A stretch of 64,000 nucleotides of DNA from Rhizobiaceae bacterium (GTDB lineage Bacteria > Pseudomonadota > Alphaproteobacteria > Rhizobiales > Rhizobiaceae), in assembly GCA_029233925.1 (NCBI GenBank), contig JARGOX010000026.1:27898-91897 (forward strand), in the 5' to 3' direction. Each line of letters opens with the position of its first letter. Position 1 is the first letter of the stretch. Position numbers and translations under genes: made by a program. The notes beneath the pieces were generated by a model, which saw only the letters and a program-made list of their open reading frames with translations, did no database searches and was not told the DNA's origin. This document shows, one piece after another, positions 1-8,559 of this stretch.

Positions 1-253
1 CGCGAAAATTGGGAGTTTTTGATGGCGGAAAATCAATCCGCTGGAGGCCGCCCGCACTTATTTGCAAATGCGGGCAGTTCGCTGTGAAGGGTGGTCGCCT
101 TGTCCGCCGCTCGCGTTGGATTTTGTCCATGGCGAGGCGCAATGAGACCTGTAATTGACCTTAAGCACTTGGGTCAAACAAGCGGAGGCATGACCGGAGC
201 AACAGCCAAAAGATTTTGCTGGTTCGGCCTTTGAACAGGAAATATTCAGACCG

Positions 254-718
254 TCAGCGGACCAGATAGAAATCCAGAATAACGCTTGCCTTTTCCCGCG
301 CACCCGTCCCCAAAAATATCATGTTGTTCATCCAGGCATAACGCGGATCACCCGTTTCCATACGGGCCATGCTGCGCATGTAATAGTCTTCCGGCGGACA
401 GTATTCTCCTGCTGCCAGCCGCTTGATCACCTCTTCAGGACCGTGTCGGTGACCAAAATTGATGACTTCGATCAACGCGCCGTCATCGGTTTCAATGGCG
501 TAACGGGCATCAAGTTGTGCAAGGCCGGATGCAAAGATGGTCTGCCAGTCGGCGCCGATATTCAGGATATTTCCCGACAGATGGGGGCCTGATACCCTGC
601 CGCCAAGAATCGGGATGATGCGTCGTTTGCCGCCGCGCCCTTCACCCATTTCTCGAATCGGGCCAAGCTCGACAATCACATTGCAGAAAAGTTCAAGTGT
701 CGGTTCGGGAATGTGCAT
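254..718 (-). CDS. DUF3237 family protein
   Basis: A 154-aa cytoplasmic protein that reads as DUF3237: it has the GGRVSGPHLSG turn, LDARYAIETDDGALI, the Y-Y-R-S segment and METGDPRYAWMNN near the C-terminus. The family is a small beta-barrel fold of unknown biochemical role, often found beside catabolic genes. I start at the internal ATG (MHIPEP) rather than the ORF-track start because AAAGGA lies 7 bases upstream of it. The gene lies downstream of and in the same direction as the GlxA-type regulator, about 100 bp away, so the two may be linked. No signal peptide or membrane segment is visible. The function is unknown. Confidence 0.85.
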   Translation of the reverse strand: MHIPEPTLELFCNVIVELGPIREMGEGRGGKRRIIPILGGRVSGPHLSGNILNIGADWQTIFASGLAQLDARYAIETDDGALIEVINFGHRHGPEEVIKRLAAGEYCPPEDYYMRSMARMETGDPRYAWMNNMIFLGTGAREKASVILDFYLVR

Positions 719-814
719 TTTGGGTCCTTTGGATTTGTTTTTTACACAGTGCACAGCGCGGTCGTTGACATTGCATCAAAGTAGAACCTGAATGCCACCG
801 CATGCGTCAATCCT

Positions 815-1858
815 TCAATTCCTGTAGGCACCGGGAGCCGGAACCCTTTGCCGGCGATATGCCGATGCCGTCATGCCGACCTGTTTGCGAAACAGGCGGC
901 GAAAACTCGAGCCTTCCGCATAGCCGACATCAAGGGCAATGTCATCTATTGGCATATCGGTGGCTTCCAGCATCTGCTTTGCTTCTTCGATGCGCAATGT
1001 CTGAACATATTCCACCGGCGATTGCCCGGTGGCGCGGCGAAAACGACGCAGGAAACTGCGTTCGGAGCGACCGCTGCGTTCAGCCATTGTGGCGACCGGA
1101 TTGGCAGCCGTGTAATTGTCGGCGAGCCAGATTTGCGCGTCTGCCACCAGACGGTCTTCGTGCTGTCGCCCGGCCATCAGGGACCCGTAATGCAATTGGC
1201 CGTCATTGTGGGTTTGCAACAGATAGACCCGGGCAATGCGGCGCGCTTCTTCCGGATCGACAAAATGCCCGATCAGGTACAGCAGCAGATCGGCCCAGGC
1301 CGATGCCCCGCCTGCGGTGATGACCCGGTGGCCTTCGCCTGAAGGCACCAATATGCGTTCGCGTCGCAATTTGACCTTGGGATAACGCTGTCTGAACGTA
1401 TCGAAATAGCCCCAATGGGTTGTGGCGTCTGTATCGTCCAGCAAGCCGGCCTCGGCCAGCAGAATTGCGCCCGAGCAGACGGATGCCACCGTCGCGCCGT
1501 GTGTGTGGGCAGAGCGGACCCATTGTGCATAAAGGCCAAAATCATTGGGTGGCGGGCCGGTGGGATCGATATGGAAATCCGTGATGATGATCAGGTCGGG
1601 ATGCGGGCAATCGTCAAGCCCGCCATCGGGAACGATCATGCGTCCGTTCGGATCGCGATAGGGGTCGCCATCAAAGGAAAGCAATCGGGGATGAAAGGCC
1701 GGTGGGCGCGTTGGGTGACCATGCAGCATCTGCCAGTCACGCCCCACCGAGGCAAGCACATCCAATATGCTGAAGGTCACCGAAGCGCTGGCACAGGAAA
1801 GCCCCAACACGACAGTTTCGATCGCCTTATTGCTGTTGTCCGAGCCGTGGTCTGGCAT
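815..1858 (-). CDS. GlxA-family AraC-type transcriptional regulator
   Basis: A 347-aa regulator with two domains. Residues about 15-200 form a DJ-1/PfpI-like (class I amidotransferase fold) sensor with the cysteine elbow ASVCSGAILLAEAG. Residues about 235-335 form an AraC double helix-turn-helix (ATMAERSGRSERSFLRRFRRATG, then IDDIALDVGYAEGSSFRRLFRK). Such GlxA-like proteins usually activate nearby catabolic genes, often for quaternary amines or amino acids, but the ligand cannot be read here. I prefer the MPDHGSD start; the longer ORF-track start adds about 32 residues that look non-conserved. It is divergent from the metallopeptidase operon, with about 270 bp between the starts, and co-directional with the DUF3237 gene, so it could control either. 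Confidence 0.88.
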   Translation of the reverse strand: MPDHGSDNSNKAIETVVLGLSCASASVTFSILDVLASVGRDWQMLHGHPTRPPAFHPRLLSFDGDPYRDPNGRMIVPDGGLDDCPHPDLIIITDFHIDPTGPPPNDFGLYAQWVRSAHTHGATVASVCSGAILLAEAGLLDDTDATTHWGYFDTFRQRYPKVKLRRERILVPSGEGHRVITAGGASAWADLLLYLIGHFVDPEEARRIARVYLLQTHNDGQLHYGSLMAGRQHEDRLVADAQIWLADNYTAANPVATMAERSGRSERSFLRRFRRATGQSPVEYVQTLRIEEAKQMLEATDMPIDDIALDVGYAEGSSFRRLFRKQVGMTASAYRRQRVPAPGAYRN

Positions 1859-2129
1859 GGAACGCCCGATAGGAACCGTTGTTTTACAGACACATCCTAT
1901 CACGTCTTCGCCGCGCAGTCCAAAATGCGGGCGTTGATATTTCCGGCTCTGCACTGGACTGGCCGATGGAAAACTGTTGCTCGCGGGCGTTATGAGGAAC
2001 GTCAGCCATAAGGCAAGTCGCTTCGGTCTTATGGCCCGCGGATGGTTTCAGGTTGTTTTCCGGGTGTTTATACGGCATCCTATGCGTGTGAAAACGGTCG
2101 TGGTTGAAACAATCATTGAGGGCTTCTTT

Positions 2130-4307
2130 ATGACTGCGAATACGTTTGGTTCACATTTTGACCTGAATTTGACGCGCCGGCTTCGGGTCTATTCGGTCGA
2201 CCCCAGCCTTGCCTCGCGCATCAGTACACGCGAAATCAATGAAATCACCATCGATATTCCATGGGAATCCTATCTCGGCGGCAAAGCTGTCTCAGCCAGT
2301 TCCACCCACGCCGATATCGAGGCAATTTCACATGAGGATGTCAAGGAACGGAAAAGCTCCCTCAAGCCGGGCCCTGTTGGCGAATATGTCGAGGTGATCG
2401 ACTATGATCCGGCCAGTTCGGTGTTTTACGTGCCGGTTGATCTCAATGATCCACGCTTGCTGGCAAGCGACGGATTGGCGCCCTCAGAGGCCGATCCGCA
2501 GTTTCATCAGCAAATGGTCTATGCGGTGACCATGGCCACCATACACCGCTTTGTTCAGGCTTTTGGCAGGCCGATCTTCTGGTCCAATCACATCGTTATC
2601 GGTGACAAATATGTGGCGCAATTTGTGCGGCGGCTGCGGATCTATCCGCATGCCCTCAGAGCGCGCAATGCCTATTACAGTCCGGCCAAGAAATCCTTGC
2701 TCTTCGGCTATTTCCCGGTGACGGCCAAAGACAGCGAGAACACGCCCGGCACGACCGTCTTTACCTGCCTTTCGCATGATATTATCGCCCATGAGGTGAC
2801 GCACGCGCTGCTGGACGGAATTCATCCGCGCTTCAACGAGCCAAGCAACCCGGATGTCCATGCCTTCCACGAAGCCTTCGCCGATCTGGTGGCGCTGTTT
2901 CAGCGCTTTTCCTATGCGGGAATTCTCGAGCGGGAAATTGCCAATACGCGGGGCGACCTTTCCAGCGAGACCATGCTTGCACAATTGGCCGGACAATTTG
3001 GGCGTGCCACCGGGCATGGTTCGTCGCTGCGTGATGCGCTGGGGCAATGCGACCGGCAAACAGGCCAATGGAAAATTCGCGAGCCCGATCCCTTTGCACT
3101 CGACCGGGAAACCGAGCCGCACAAACGCGGATCCTATCTTGTGGCTGCGGTTTTCAAGGCTTTCAATCTGGTCTATGCCGAACGGGTGGACGACCTTTTT
3201 CGCATTTCTACGCAGGGCACCGGTGTCCTGCCGGATGGCGACATCCATCCCGATCTGGTCAACCGCCTGGCCCGAGAAGCGCGCGAAACTGCGGCGCATA
3301 TTTTACGCATGTGCATTCGTGCAATCGATTATTGTCCCCCCGTTGACATAACCTTCGGCGATTTTCTGCGCGCCATCATCACCGCCGATCTGGACATCAA
3401 TCCGGTCGATGAATGCGGTTATCGTGTAGCCTTTGTTGAAAGCTTTCGTGCCTGGGGTATCTACCCGCACGGCACCAGGAGCATGTCCATTGAAAGTCTG
3501 CGCTGGCCGGGGTTTGCCGAAGCCTTTGCGCGGGCAAAGGCGCTCGCCGACAATGAGGCGGTTCATGCCGAATCCATTCAGGTGGTGGGCACCAAGGGCC
3601 GTATGATGGCCCAGCAAAGCCTTGACGGTTTTCTGGATGCCGGTCCCGACGGCAGCGGGACAGATGAAATGCTGCTGCGTGATGTCAGCCGAACCAAACG
3701 CAAGTCTTTTGAGGCGTTGGATCTGCGGCAGGACCGCTTTGATCTGTGGAAGCAGATGAAAGCCAATGGATATTTCATCTGGCGCTGGCTGATGCAGGAC
3801 AATGAACGCGAGGTCGTCGGCACGCTCGGTCTGGTCATTGACGACAACAAGGCACCCGCCACGGTCTATCGCAACAGGAAAAACGAACCGACGATCGAAG
3901 TGCATTCGGTGCGCCCGATCGTTCTGAAGACGGATGAATTCGGCGAGCAGAATTTCCTTGTTGTCGAGGTTCTTCAGCGCAGAAGAGGCTATCTGGATCC
4001 TGAAAAGCAAAAGAAGATGGATCGCACGAGAAAGCCTCTGTCACGCGATGAGCATGGCGATTTTACCTATCGGGCCGGCTGCACCTTTCTGATCAACCCG
4101 GAAAACAAGGAAATCCGCTGGGTCATGAGGACGGCCGGCACCATTGTGGCCGACAGTGAACTGGAGCGTATGCGCCGCTATCTTACAGGCGACAATCTAC
4201 CCAATCTCAACGAGTTCGCGATCACCAGTCCGGCAACCATGGGGCTGGCATCCACGACCATGCGCGATGAACCTTTTGCCCTCCTGCACGACCAGCATGA
4301 GGATTAA
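2130..4307 (+). CDS. cytoplasmic M4-like (gluzincin) zinc metallopeptidase
   Basis: A 725-aa protein with a zinc-peptidase signature: HEVTH at residues 221-225 and HEAFAD at 247-252, spaced as in M4/thermolysin-type gluzincins, where the second Glu is the third zinc ligand. No signal peptide or pro-domain is visible, which is unusual because M4 enzymes are normally secreted. About 200 residues precede the catalytic motif, and about 450 follow with no family I recognise. GAGGG lies 8 bases before the chosen ATG (MTANTF); upstream in-frame starts lack support. It is the first gene of a tight three-gene operon (5-bp gap to the MBL hydrolase). Substrates are unknown; maturation of a partner or an effector role is inference. 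Confidence 0.85.
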   Translation: MTANTFGSHFDLNLTRRLRVYSVDPSLASRISTREINEITIDIPWESYLGGKAVSASSTHADIEAISHEDVKERKSSLKPGPVGEYVEVIDYDPASSVFYVPVDLNDPRLLASDGLAPSEADPQFHQQMVYAVTMATIHRFVQAFGRPIFWSNHIVIGDKYVAQFVRRLRIYPHALRARNAYYSPAKKSLLFGYFPVTAKDSENTPGTTVFTCLSHDIIAHEVTHALLDGIHPRFNEPSNPDVHAFHEAFADLVALFQRFSYAGILEREIANTRGDLSSETMLAQLAGQFGRATGHGSSLRDALGQCDRQTGQWKIREPDPFALDRETEPHKRGSYLVAAVFKAFNLVYAERVDDLFRISTQGTGVLPDGDIHPDLVNRLAREARETAAHILRMCIRAIDYCPPVDITFGDFLRAIITADLDINPVDECGYRVAFVESFRAWGIYPHGTRSMSIESLRWPGFAEAFARAKALADNEAVHAESIQVVGTKGRMMAQQSLDGFLDAGPDGSGTDEMLLRDVSRTKRKSFEALDLRQDRFDLWKQMKANGYFIWRWLMQDNEREVVGTLGLVIDDNKAPATVYRNRKNEPTIEVHSVRPIVLKTDEFGEQNFLVVEVLQRRRGYLDPEKQKKMDRTRKPLSRDEHGDFTYRAGCTFLINPENKEIRWVMRTAGTIVADSELERMRRYLTGDNLPNLNEFAITSPATMGLASTTMRDEPFALLHDQHED

Positions 4308-4312
4308 GACCA

Positions 4313-5911
4313 ATGCCCTTGATGACAGCCCCAAAATCAGGCGCCAGGATCAGAATGTACCGTCAGGGACATGGTGACTGTTTTCTATTGGCTTTTCCGC
4401 GTGAAGGCGGTGGAAAGCCGGTCTATATGCTGATCGACTGCGGATATAAGCCGGGATCGCAAATTACCAGAAAAGGCAAGAAGGTTGATGCCAATCGCAT
4501 CGTGAAAGACATTGCCGTTGCGACCGGCAAGAAGATCGATATCGTGGTGATCACCCATGAGCATCAGGATCATGTTAACGCTCTGGGCAAGTTCAAGGAC
4601 TTCGAATTCACAGAGGCCTGGTTTGCCTGGACCGAGGATCCGCATGATGAATATGCGCAGGAATTGCGCAAACGGCACAAGGATCAGCTTCTCGGGCTGC
4701 TGGGTGCGCGCCGGGCCCTGAAGCTGGCCGCAGATGGAAACGCTGGCGCATCGGATGCCCTCGAGCGGATCGACGAATTGCTGGCACTGGAACTGGGCAA
4801 TGACGACGATGACGCAGACGATGCCGATAATGCCATCCTCTCCAGCCTGAATATTCCGGCGGTCTTCGGAGCGGCCTCCGATCCACTCAAGTCAAAAAAC
4901 AAAAAGGCCATGTCCCTGATCAAGAAACGTGCGGGAAACCGGCTGCGTTTCATCAATCCACACGAAAAGGTCCTGTCGTTGGGAGAGGCGGCAGGTATCC
5001 GTGTCTTTCCGCTGGGTCCGCCCAGAAATGTGGACCTTCTGTCCGATGAAGACCCCAAGGGCAGCGAGGGATTTCCCGGTCACGGCATGGCGACATCGCT
5101 TTCCTTTTTTGCCGCCGGTGCTAACCGGGCCAATGGCGCTGCGGGCAGGGCGGCAAGCGTGATTGCCGGTAAGGAACAGCCGGAGGCCGAAATGCCCTTC
5201 GACCCAACCTTCAGCCTGCCGAAGGATACGGCTCTGGAGCCCTTGAAGCATGACGGATTTTTCTGCCGCAACTATGGTGAAGGCGAGACGGGCAATCCGG
5301 ATGATGATTTCGAAGCGCCTGCCGCTGCTTCCTGGAGGCGCATCGATGAAGAATGGCTCTATTCGGCGGAGACCTTTGCGCTCAAATTGAATCGCGGCAT
5401 CAACAATACCAGTCTTGTCCTGGCCATTGAATTGACCAAAACCGGCAAGGTTCTTCTGTTCGCCGGTGACGCCCAGCTCGGCAATTGGAAATCATGGGAT
5501 GATGGTGTGTTTGTCGTCGACGGCAAGACGCAGACTGCCAGGGATATTCTGGGCCGCACGGTCGTCTACAAGGTTGGCCACCACGGCAGTCACAATGCCA
5601 CGCTCAATGGCAGCGCGGAGGACGCCTATCCAAACCTTGGCTGGATGGGGCGAGGGCCTTTTGAAGCGGAATTCACCGCCTTCATCACCGCGCACAATCG
5701 TTGGGCGCTTGACAAGGCACGCTGGAATCATCCGCTTCCTTCCATCAAGAAGGAACTGCTCAAAAAGGCTCGGGGCCGCGTATTCCAGACGGATGAAGAC
5801 GCGCCTGAAAAACCCGACAACGTGTCCCAGTCCGACTGGGACGGCTTCATGAACGATGAGCGGGTCAAATGCACCGATCTCTACTTTGAACTGACTGTGC
5901 TGGACGATTAG
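4313..5911 (+). CDS. ComEC-like metallo-beta-lactamase-fold hydrolase
   Basis: A 532-aa metallo-beta-lactamase-fold protein. It has GHGDCFLL (residues about 19-26), LIDCG, the metal motif THEHQDH (81-87), LLFAGDAQ and VGHHGSHNA in the order seen in the hydrolase domain of ComEC/Rec2 and its stand-alone relatives. These act on nucleic acids, cyclic nucleotides or other phosphodiesters, so the substrate is open. An insertion of about 200 residues between THEHQDH and the GDA motif, partly Asp-rich, is larger than in typical members. No signal peptide is seen. The start follows GAGG and sits 5 bp after the peptidase stop; the patatin gene begins 26 bp downstream, so all three are probably one transcript. 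Confidence 0.86.
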   Translation: MPLMTAPKSGARIRMYRQGHGDCFLLAFPREGGGKPVYMLIDCGYKPGSQITRKGKKVDANRIVKDIAVATGKKIDIVVITHEHQDHVNALGKFKDFEFTEAWFAWTEDPHDEYAQELRKRHKDQLLGLLGARRALKLAADGNAGASDALERIDELLALELGNDDDDADDADNAILSSLNIPAVFGAASDPLKSKNKKAMSLIKKRAGNRLRFINPHEKVLSLGEAAGIRVFPLGPPRNVDLLSDEDPKGSEGFPGHGMATSLSFFAAGANRANGAAGRAASVIAGKEQPEAEMPFDPTFSLPKDTALEPLKHDGFFCRNYGEGETGNPDDDFEAPAAASWRRIDEEWLYSAETFALKLNRGINNTSLVLAIELTKTGKVLLFAGDAQLGNWKSWDDGVFVVDGKTQTARDILGRTVVYKVGHHGSHNATLNGSAEDAYPNLGWMGRGPFEAEFTAFITAHNRWALDKARWNHPLPSIKKELLKKARGRVFQTDEDAPEKPDNVSQSDWDGFMNDERVKCTDLYFELTVLDD

Positions 5912-5937
5912 GTCCCTGCCTGCAAAGGAGAAACGCG

Positions 5938-6948
5938 ATGTCTGTCAAAATTAACGGTGAGGATAAACGCCTTGGACTGGCGCTTTCCGGCGGCGGTTTT
6001 CGTGCCGCCGCCTATCATCTGGGGGTTTTCAAAAAACTCGATGAGCTGAAGCTTCTGGACAAGATTGACCTGCTTTCCTGCGTCAGCGGTGGCAGTATTG
6101 CAGGGGCCTTTCTGTGTGCGAACTGGGGCAAGGACGACACCCTCGACCGGCTTGAAACCTACCTTCGCACCAAATCGATTGCCGTCTCATCCGTGCTTGG
6201 CGGTTTGCTGAGCCCCTTTTCTTCACGGCTGGATGAACTGGCCAAGACCTATGACCGCGACCTTTTCGGCAAAAAGAAACTGTCCACTTTGAAAAAGGGG
6301 CCGCGCATCTATCTGAACGCCACCAATCTGGCGACCGGCAATATGTTTTTTTTCGTGGCCGGCGGCAATGGCGCCACGGAACTGGGCGAACATGAACTGG
6401 GACAGGCGGATGGCTCGAAGATCAGGATCAGTGCCGCAGTGGCCGCTTCATCAGCATTCCCGCCTGTCTTCCCGCCGTTACGACTGGAGGAGGGCGACTT
6501 TCCCAGCGATCAGGTGGACTATGTCACGCTGACCGATGGCGGCGTCTATGACAATCTCGGCGTCAATCCGCTGATGCGGGTCAAACGCAACAATCTGGAC
6601 TACGCGCTCGTCAGCGACGGCGGCAAGCCATTTGCCAATAGTCCGGACCCAACGGAATCCGGTTCCATTGTCCTGAAGGAAGCCATCAACATCCTGATGG
6701 AACAGGTGCGTGGATTGCAGTTCGAGCGTCTTAGCCTCGGGCACAAAGCAGGGCAGGGGCCCAAGCCCTTGTGGTTCTCGATTGACAGCGCCGAAGGAGA
6801 ACTGCATCCGGGCGACGCACATTTCGCTTCGCTGATCGGCACCAACCTGACACGCCTGTCATCGATAGAAATGGATGTACTGATGCGCCATGCCGGGGCC
6901 CTGTGTCAGGCGCGGATCGAGAAATATGCGCCTGAACTGATTGCGTAG
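5938..6948 (+). CDS. patatin-like phospholipase
   Basis: A 336-aa patatin-family serine lipase. The oxyanion motif GGGFRAAAYHLG is at residues about 17-28, the nucleophile is in CVSGGS (Ser50; the first Gly of GxSxG is Cys here), and the catalytic Asp is in DGGVYDNLG (Asp200). The Ser-Asp dyad is therefore complete. Known members hydrolyse acyl esters of membrane phospholipids, and several serve as membrane-damaging effectors in bacterial immunity or secretion. No signal peptide is visible, so it would act from the cytoplasm. A strong AAGGAG precedes the ATG. A run of eight T (6346-6353) encodes Phe residues and could be a slippage site. It is the last gene of the operon with the peptidase and MBL hydrolase. 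Confidence 0.9.
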   Translation: MSVKINGEDKRLGLALSGGGFRAAAYHLGVFKKLDELKLLDKIDLLSCVSGGSIAGAFLCANWGKDDTLDRLETYLRTKSIAVSSVLGGLLSPFSSRLDELAKTYDRDLFGKKKLSTLKKGPRIYLNATNLATGNMFFFVAGGNGATELGEHELGQADGSKIRISAAVAASSAFPPVFPPLRLEEGDFPSDQVDYVTLTDGGVYDNLGVNPLMRVKRNNLDYALVSDGGKPFANSPDPTESGSIVLKEAINILMEQVRGLQFERLSLGHKAGQGPKPLWFSIDSAEGELHPGDAHFASLIGTNLTRLSSIEMDVLMRHAGALCQARIEKYAPELIA

Positions 6949-6990
6949 AACGCCTATGGAAAGACGCACATTGCGGTTTGCAAATGTGGT

Positions 6991-8415
6991 CTAGTCACCA
7001 TAACTCAATGCACTATCGGCCATACGCGTCGGCAGCAGGTGCGACCGGAATGTGTCGTGACGATGCCGGTCTTTGAGTGTTTCGGAACCACCGAAATAGA
7101 ACCGGATGCCACCGTAGGCCCGGTAGAAATCACGATCACCAAAAGCCCCTTCCGCAAACAGGGACAGGCCCGGCAGAGCAGCAAAGCCCGGCCTGTATTC
7201 CACGCCGACACGGCCGAGGAAATCATGATTCGGGTTTGTCTCGGCACCGGTTGTCAGCAAGAGGTCATCGTTCAGGTACCATTCGAAATCCAGTCGCCCC
7301 ATGAAACCGTCATTTCCCTGGCCCTCGGAAAACTGGTAACCGGTCAGACCTGAGAATGTCACCTGTTCCAGATAGTATTCGCCTTCGGCTGCAATCAATC
7401 CCGTTCCGCGCGAATCCCCGAACAGATTGCCTGATTCGGTTTGCACGAAACCGGCTGCAAAGCCGAGCAGGCCCATGTCGGGGTTGCGCCAGAACAGATG
7501 CAGCGCGCCGCCGCCAAAAAAGTCGCCGTCATGGGCACCCAATGTCCCATCGATGCGGGCGCCAAATTGTTCGGCAAGCGGCATTGTGAATGCACCTTCC
7601 GTCACAAAGGTACCTTGATCATCCAGAGCACCGCCCATGATTGCCAGTTCGGCATTGGGAGCCGATACGGCATGGTTGTTATTGGCAGCATCATCAGCAT
7701 GGGCTGCCGCGACCGAGCCAATACCAAGAAAAGCGGCAACAGCGGACACATTGGCCCTTTTTGCGATACGTTCCAGAATGCCACGGCCAGCCTGCAGCGA
7801 ACGATTGTCAATGGGTGTGGCGTCGAAGCCCGGGTCGGAGAAACAGACCCGAACCGTGGAAATGAAATCGGTCGCGTCCCTGTCGCAGGTTCCCTGCAAA
7901 ATTGTTCGGATCAGCGGTTCGGAAACCAGCATATGCGGGTGCCCGGATGATGCATCCTTTGGAAAACGATCACGATCAAGGACCGTGAACAAGGTTCCCG
8001 TGCGGCTGTCCCAGAGCAGTTTTTTGACACTAGGGCCAAAAACACGCCTCATCTCATGCGCAAACCGAACAAGTTTACCGGCCCGGTCAAAGACACCTGT
8101 GGGGTCAAACAGGATTTCATCGTGCATGAAGGGCGACACAAATGCCTCCAGGCTTTGAGCGCGTTCAAGCGTGCGCACGCTATGTCTTGCAACTTTGCAA
8201 CGGGCATATCTGCTGTCGGACAACAGGTAGGATGATAATTTTCTGGATTGCTGCCGTGACATGGCGTTGCGTGGCGCGTGAATTTTCAGGACCGTCTTTT
8301 TTCCGTTGGCGGACCTGTCGGCACCAACCAGGAAAGCGCGGCCATAATTGCCACCCTTCAAGAGGCGTGAAAATTCTTGAGAAATCCTGGTATGATTATT
8401 GGTCGATAATGGCAA
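6991..8415 (-). CDS. unknown N-terminal domain joined to an outer-membrane-barrel-like domain
   Basis: I do not recognise this gene as a whole. The N-terminal half (about 220 residues) is basic, globular-looking and unassigned (for example FLVGADRSANGKKTVLKIH). A segment like a signal peptide follows (AKRANVSAVAAFLGIGSVAAAHA, with a plausible AHA cut). The last 220 residues alternate like beta-barrel strands (GRLDFEWYLNDDLLLTTGAE, FYRAYGGIRFYFG). A start at TTG 8415 is preceded by GAGGAGAACAGG; the ORF-track start is a TTG at 8466 without a clear ribosome site. No stop or frameshift separates the halves. It is convergent with the patatin operon and downstream of the glycosyltransferase. It could be a fusion, or a barrel protein with an unusual cytoplasmic leader. 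Confidence 0.6.
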   Translation of the reverse strand: MPLSTNNHTRISQEFSRLLKGGNYGRAFLVGADRSANGKKTVLKIHAPRNAMSRQQSRKLSSYLLSDSRYARCKVARHSVRTLERAQSLEAFVSPFMHDEILFDPTGVFDRAGKLVRFAHEMRRVFGPSVKKLLWDSRTGTLFTVLDRDRFPKDASSGHPHMLVSEPLIRTILQGTCDRDATDFISTVRVCFSDPGFDATPIDNRSLQAGRGILERIAKRANVSAVAAFLGIGSVAAAHADDAANNNHAVSAPNAELAIMGGALDDQGTFVTEGAFTMPLAEQFGARIDGTLGAHDGDFFGGGALHLFWRNPDMGLLGFAAGFVQTESGNLFGDSRGTGLIAAEGEYYLEQVTFSGLTGYQFSEGQGNDGFMGRLDFEWYLNDDLLLTTGAETNPNHDFLGRVGVEYRPGFAALPGLSLFAEGAFGDRDFYRAYGGIRFYFGGSETLKDRHRHDTFRSHLLPTRMADSALSYGD

Positions 8416-8559
8416 ACCTGTTCTCCTCGATACGTCTATATGAAAAGCTCCCTCGGCCAGTCGCAAAAAAGACTGTAAGCGCAGAAATGTTACAACAGGA
8501 GCATAGGTGTTTCTAGGTAAAAAACTAACCTTTTGTTAACCTTTTCCTGTCTGGCTCCT

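Noticed and set aside
58-303. 81-aa minus-strand ORF at the left edge
   Set aside because: No ribosome site or family features; overlaps the end of the DUF3237 gene. The hairpin CCCGCA...TGCGGG near 51-74 is too weak to call.
6949-6990. Possible terminator between the patatin and barrel-fusion genes
   Set aside because: Only a 6-bp CACATT/AATGTG pairing without a T-tract.
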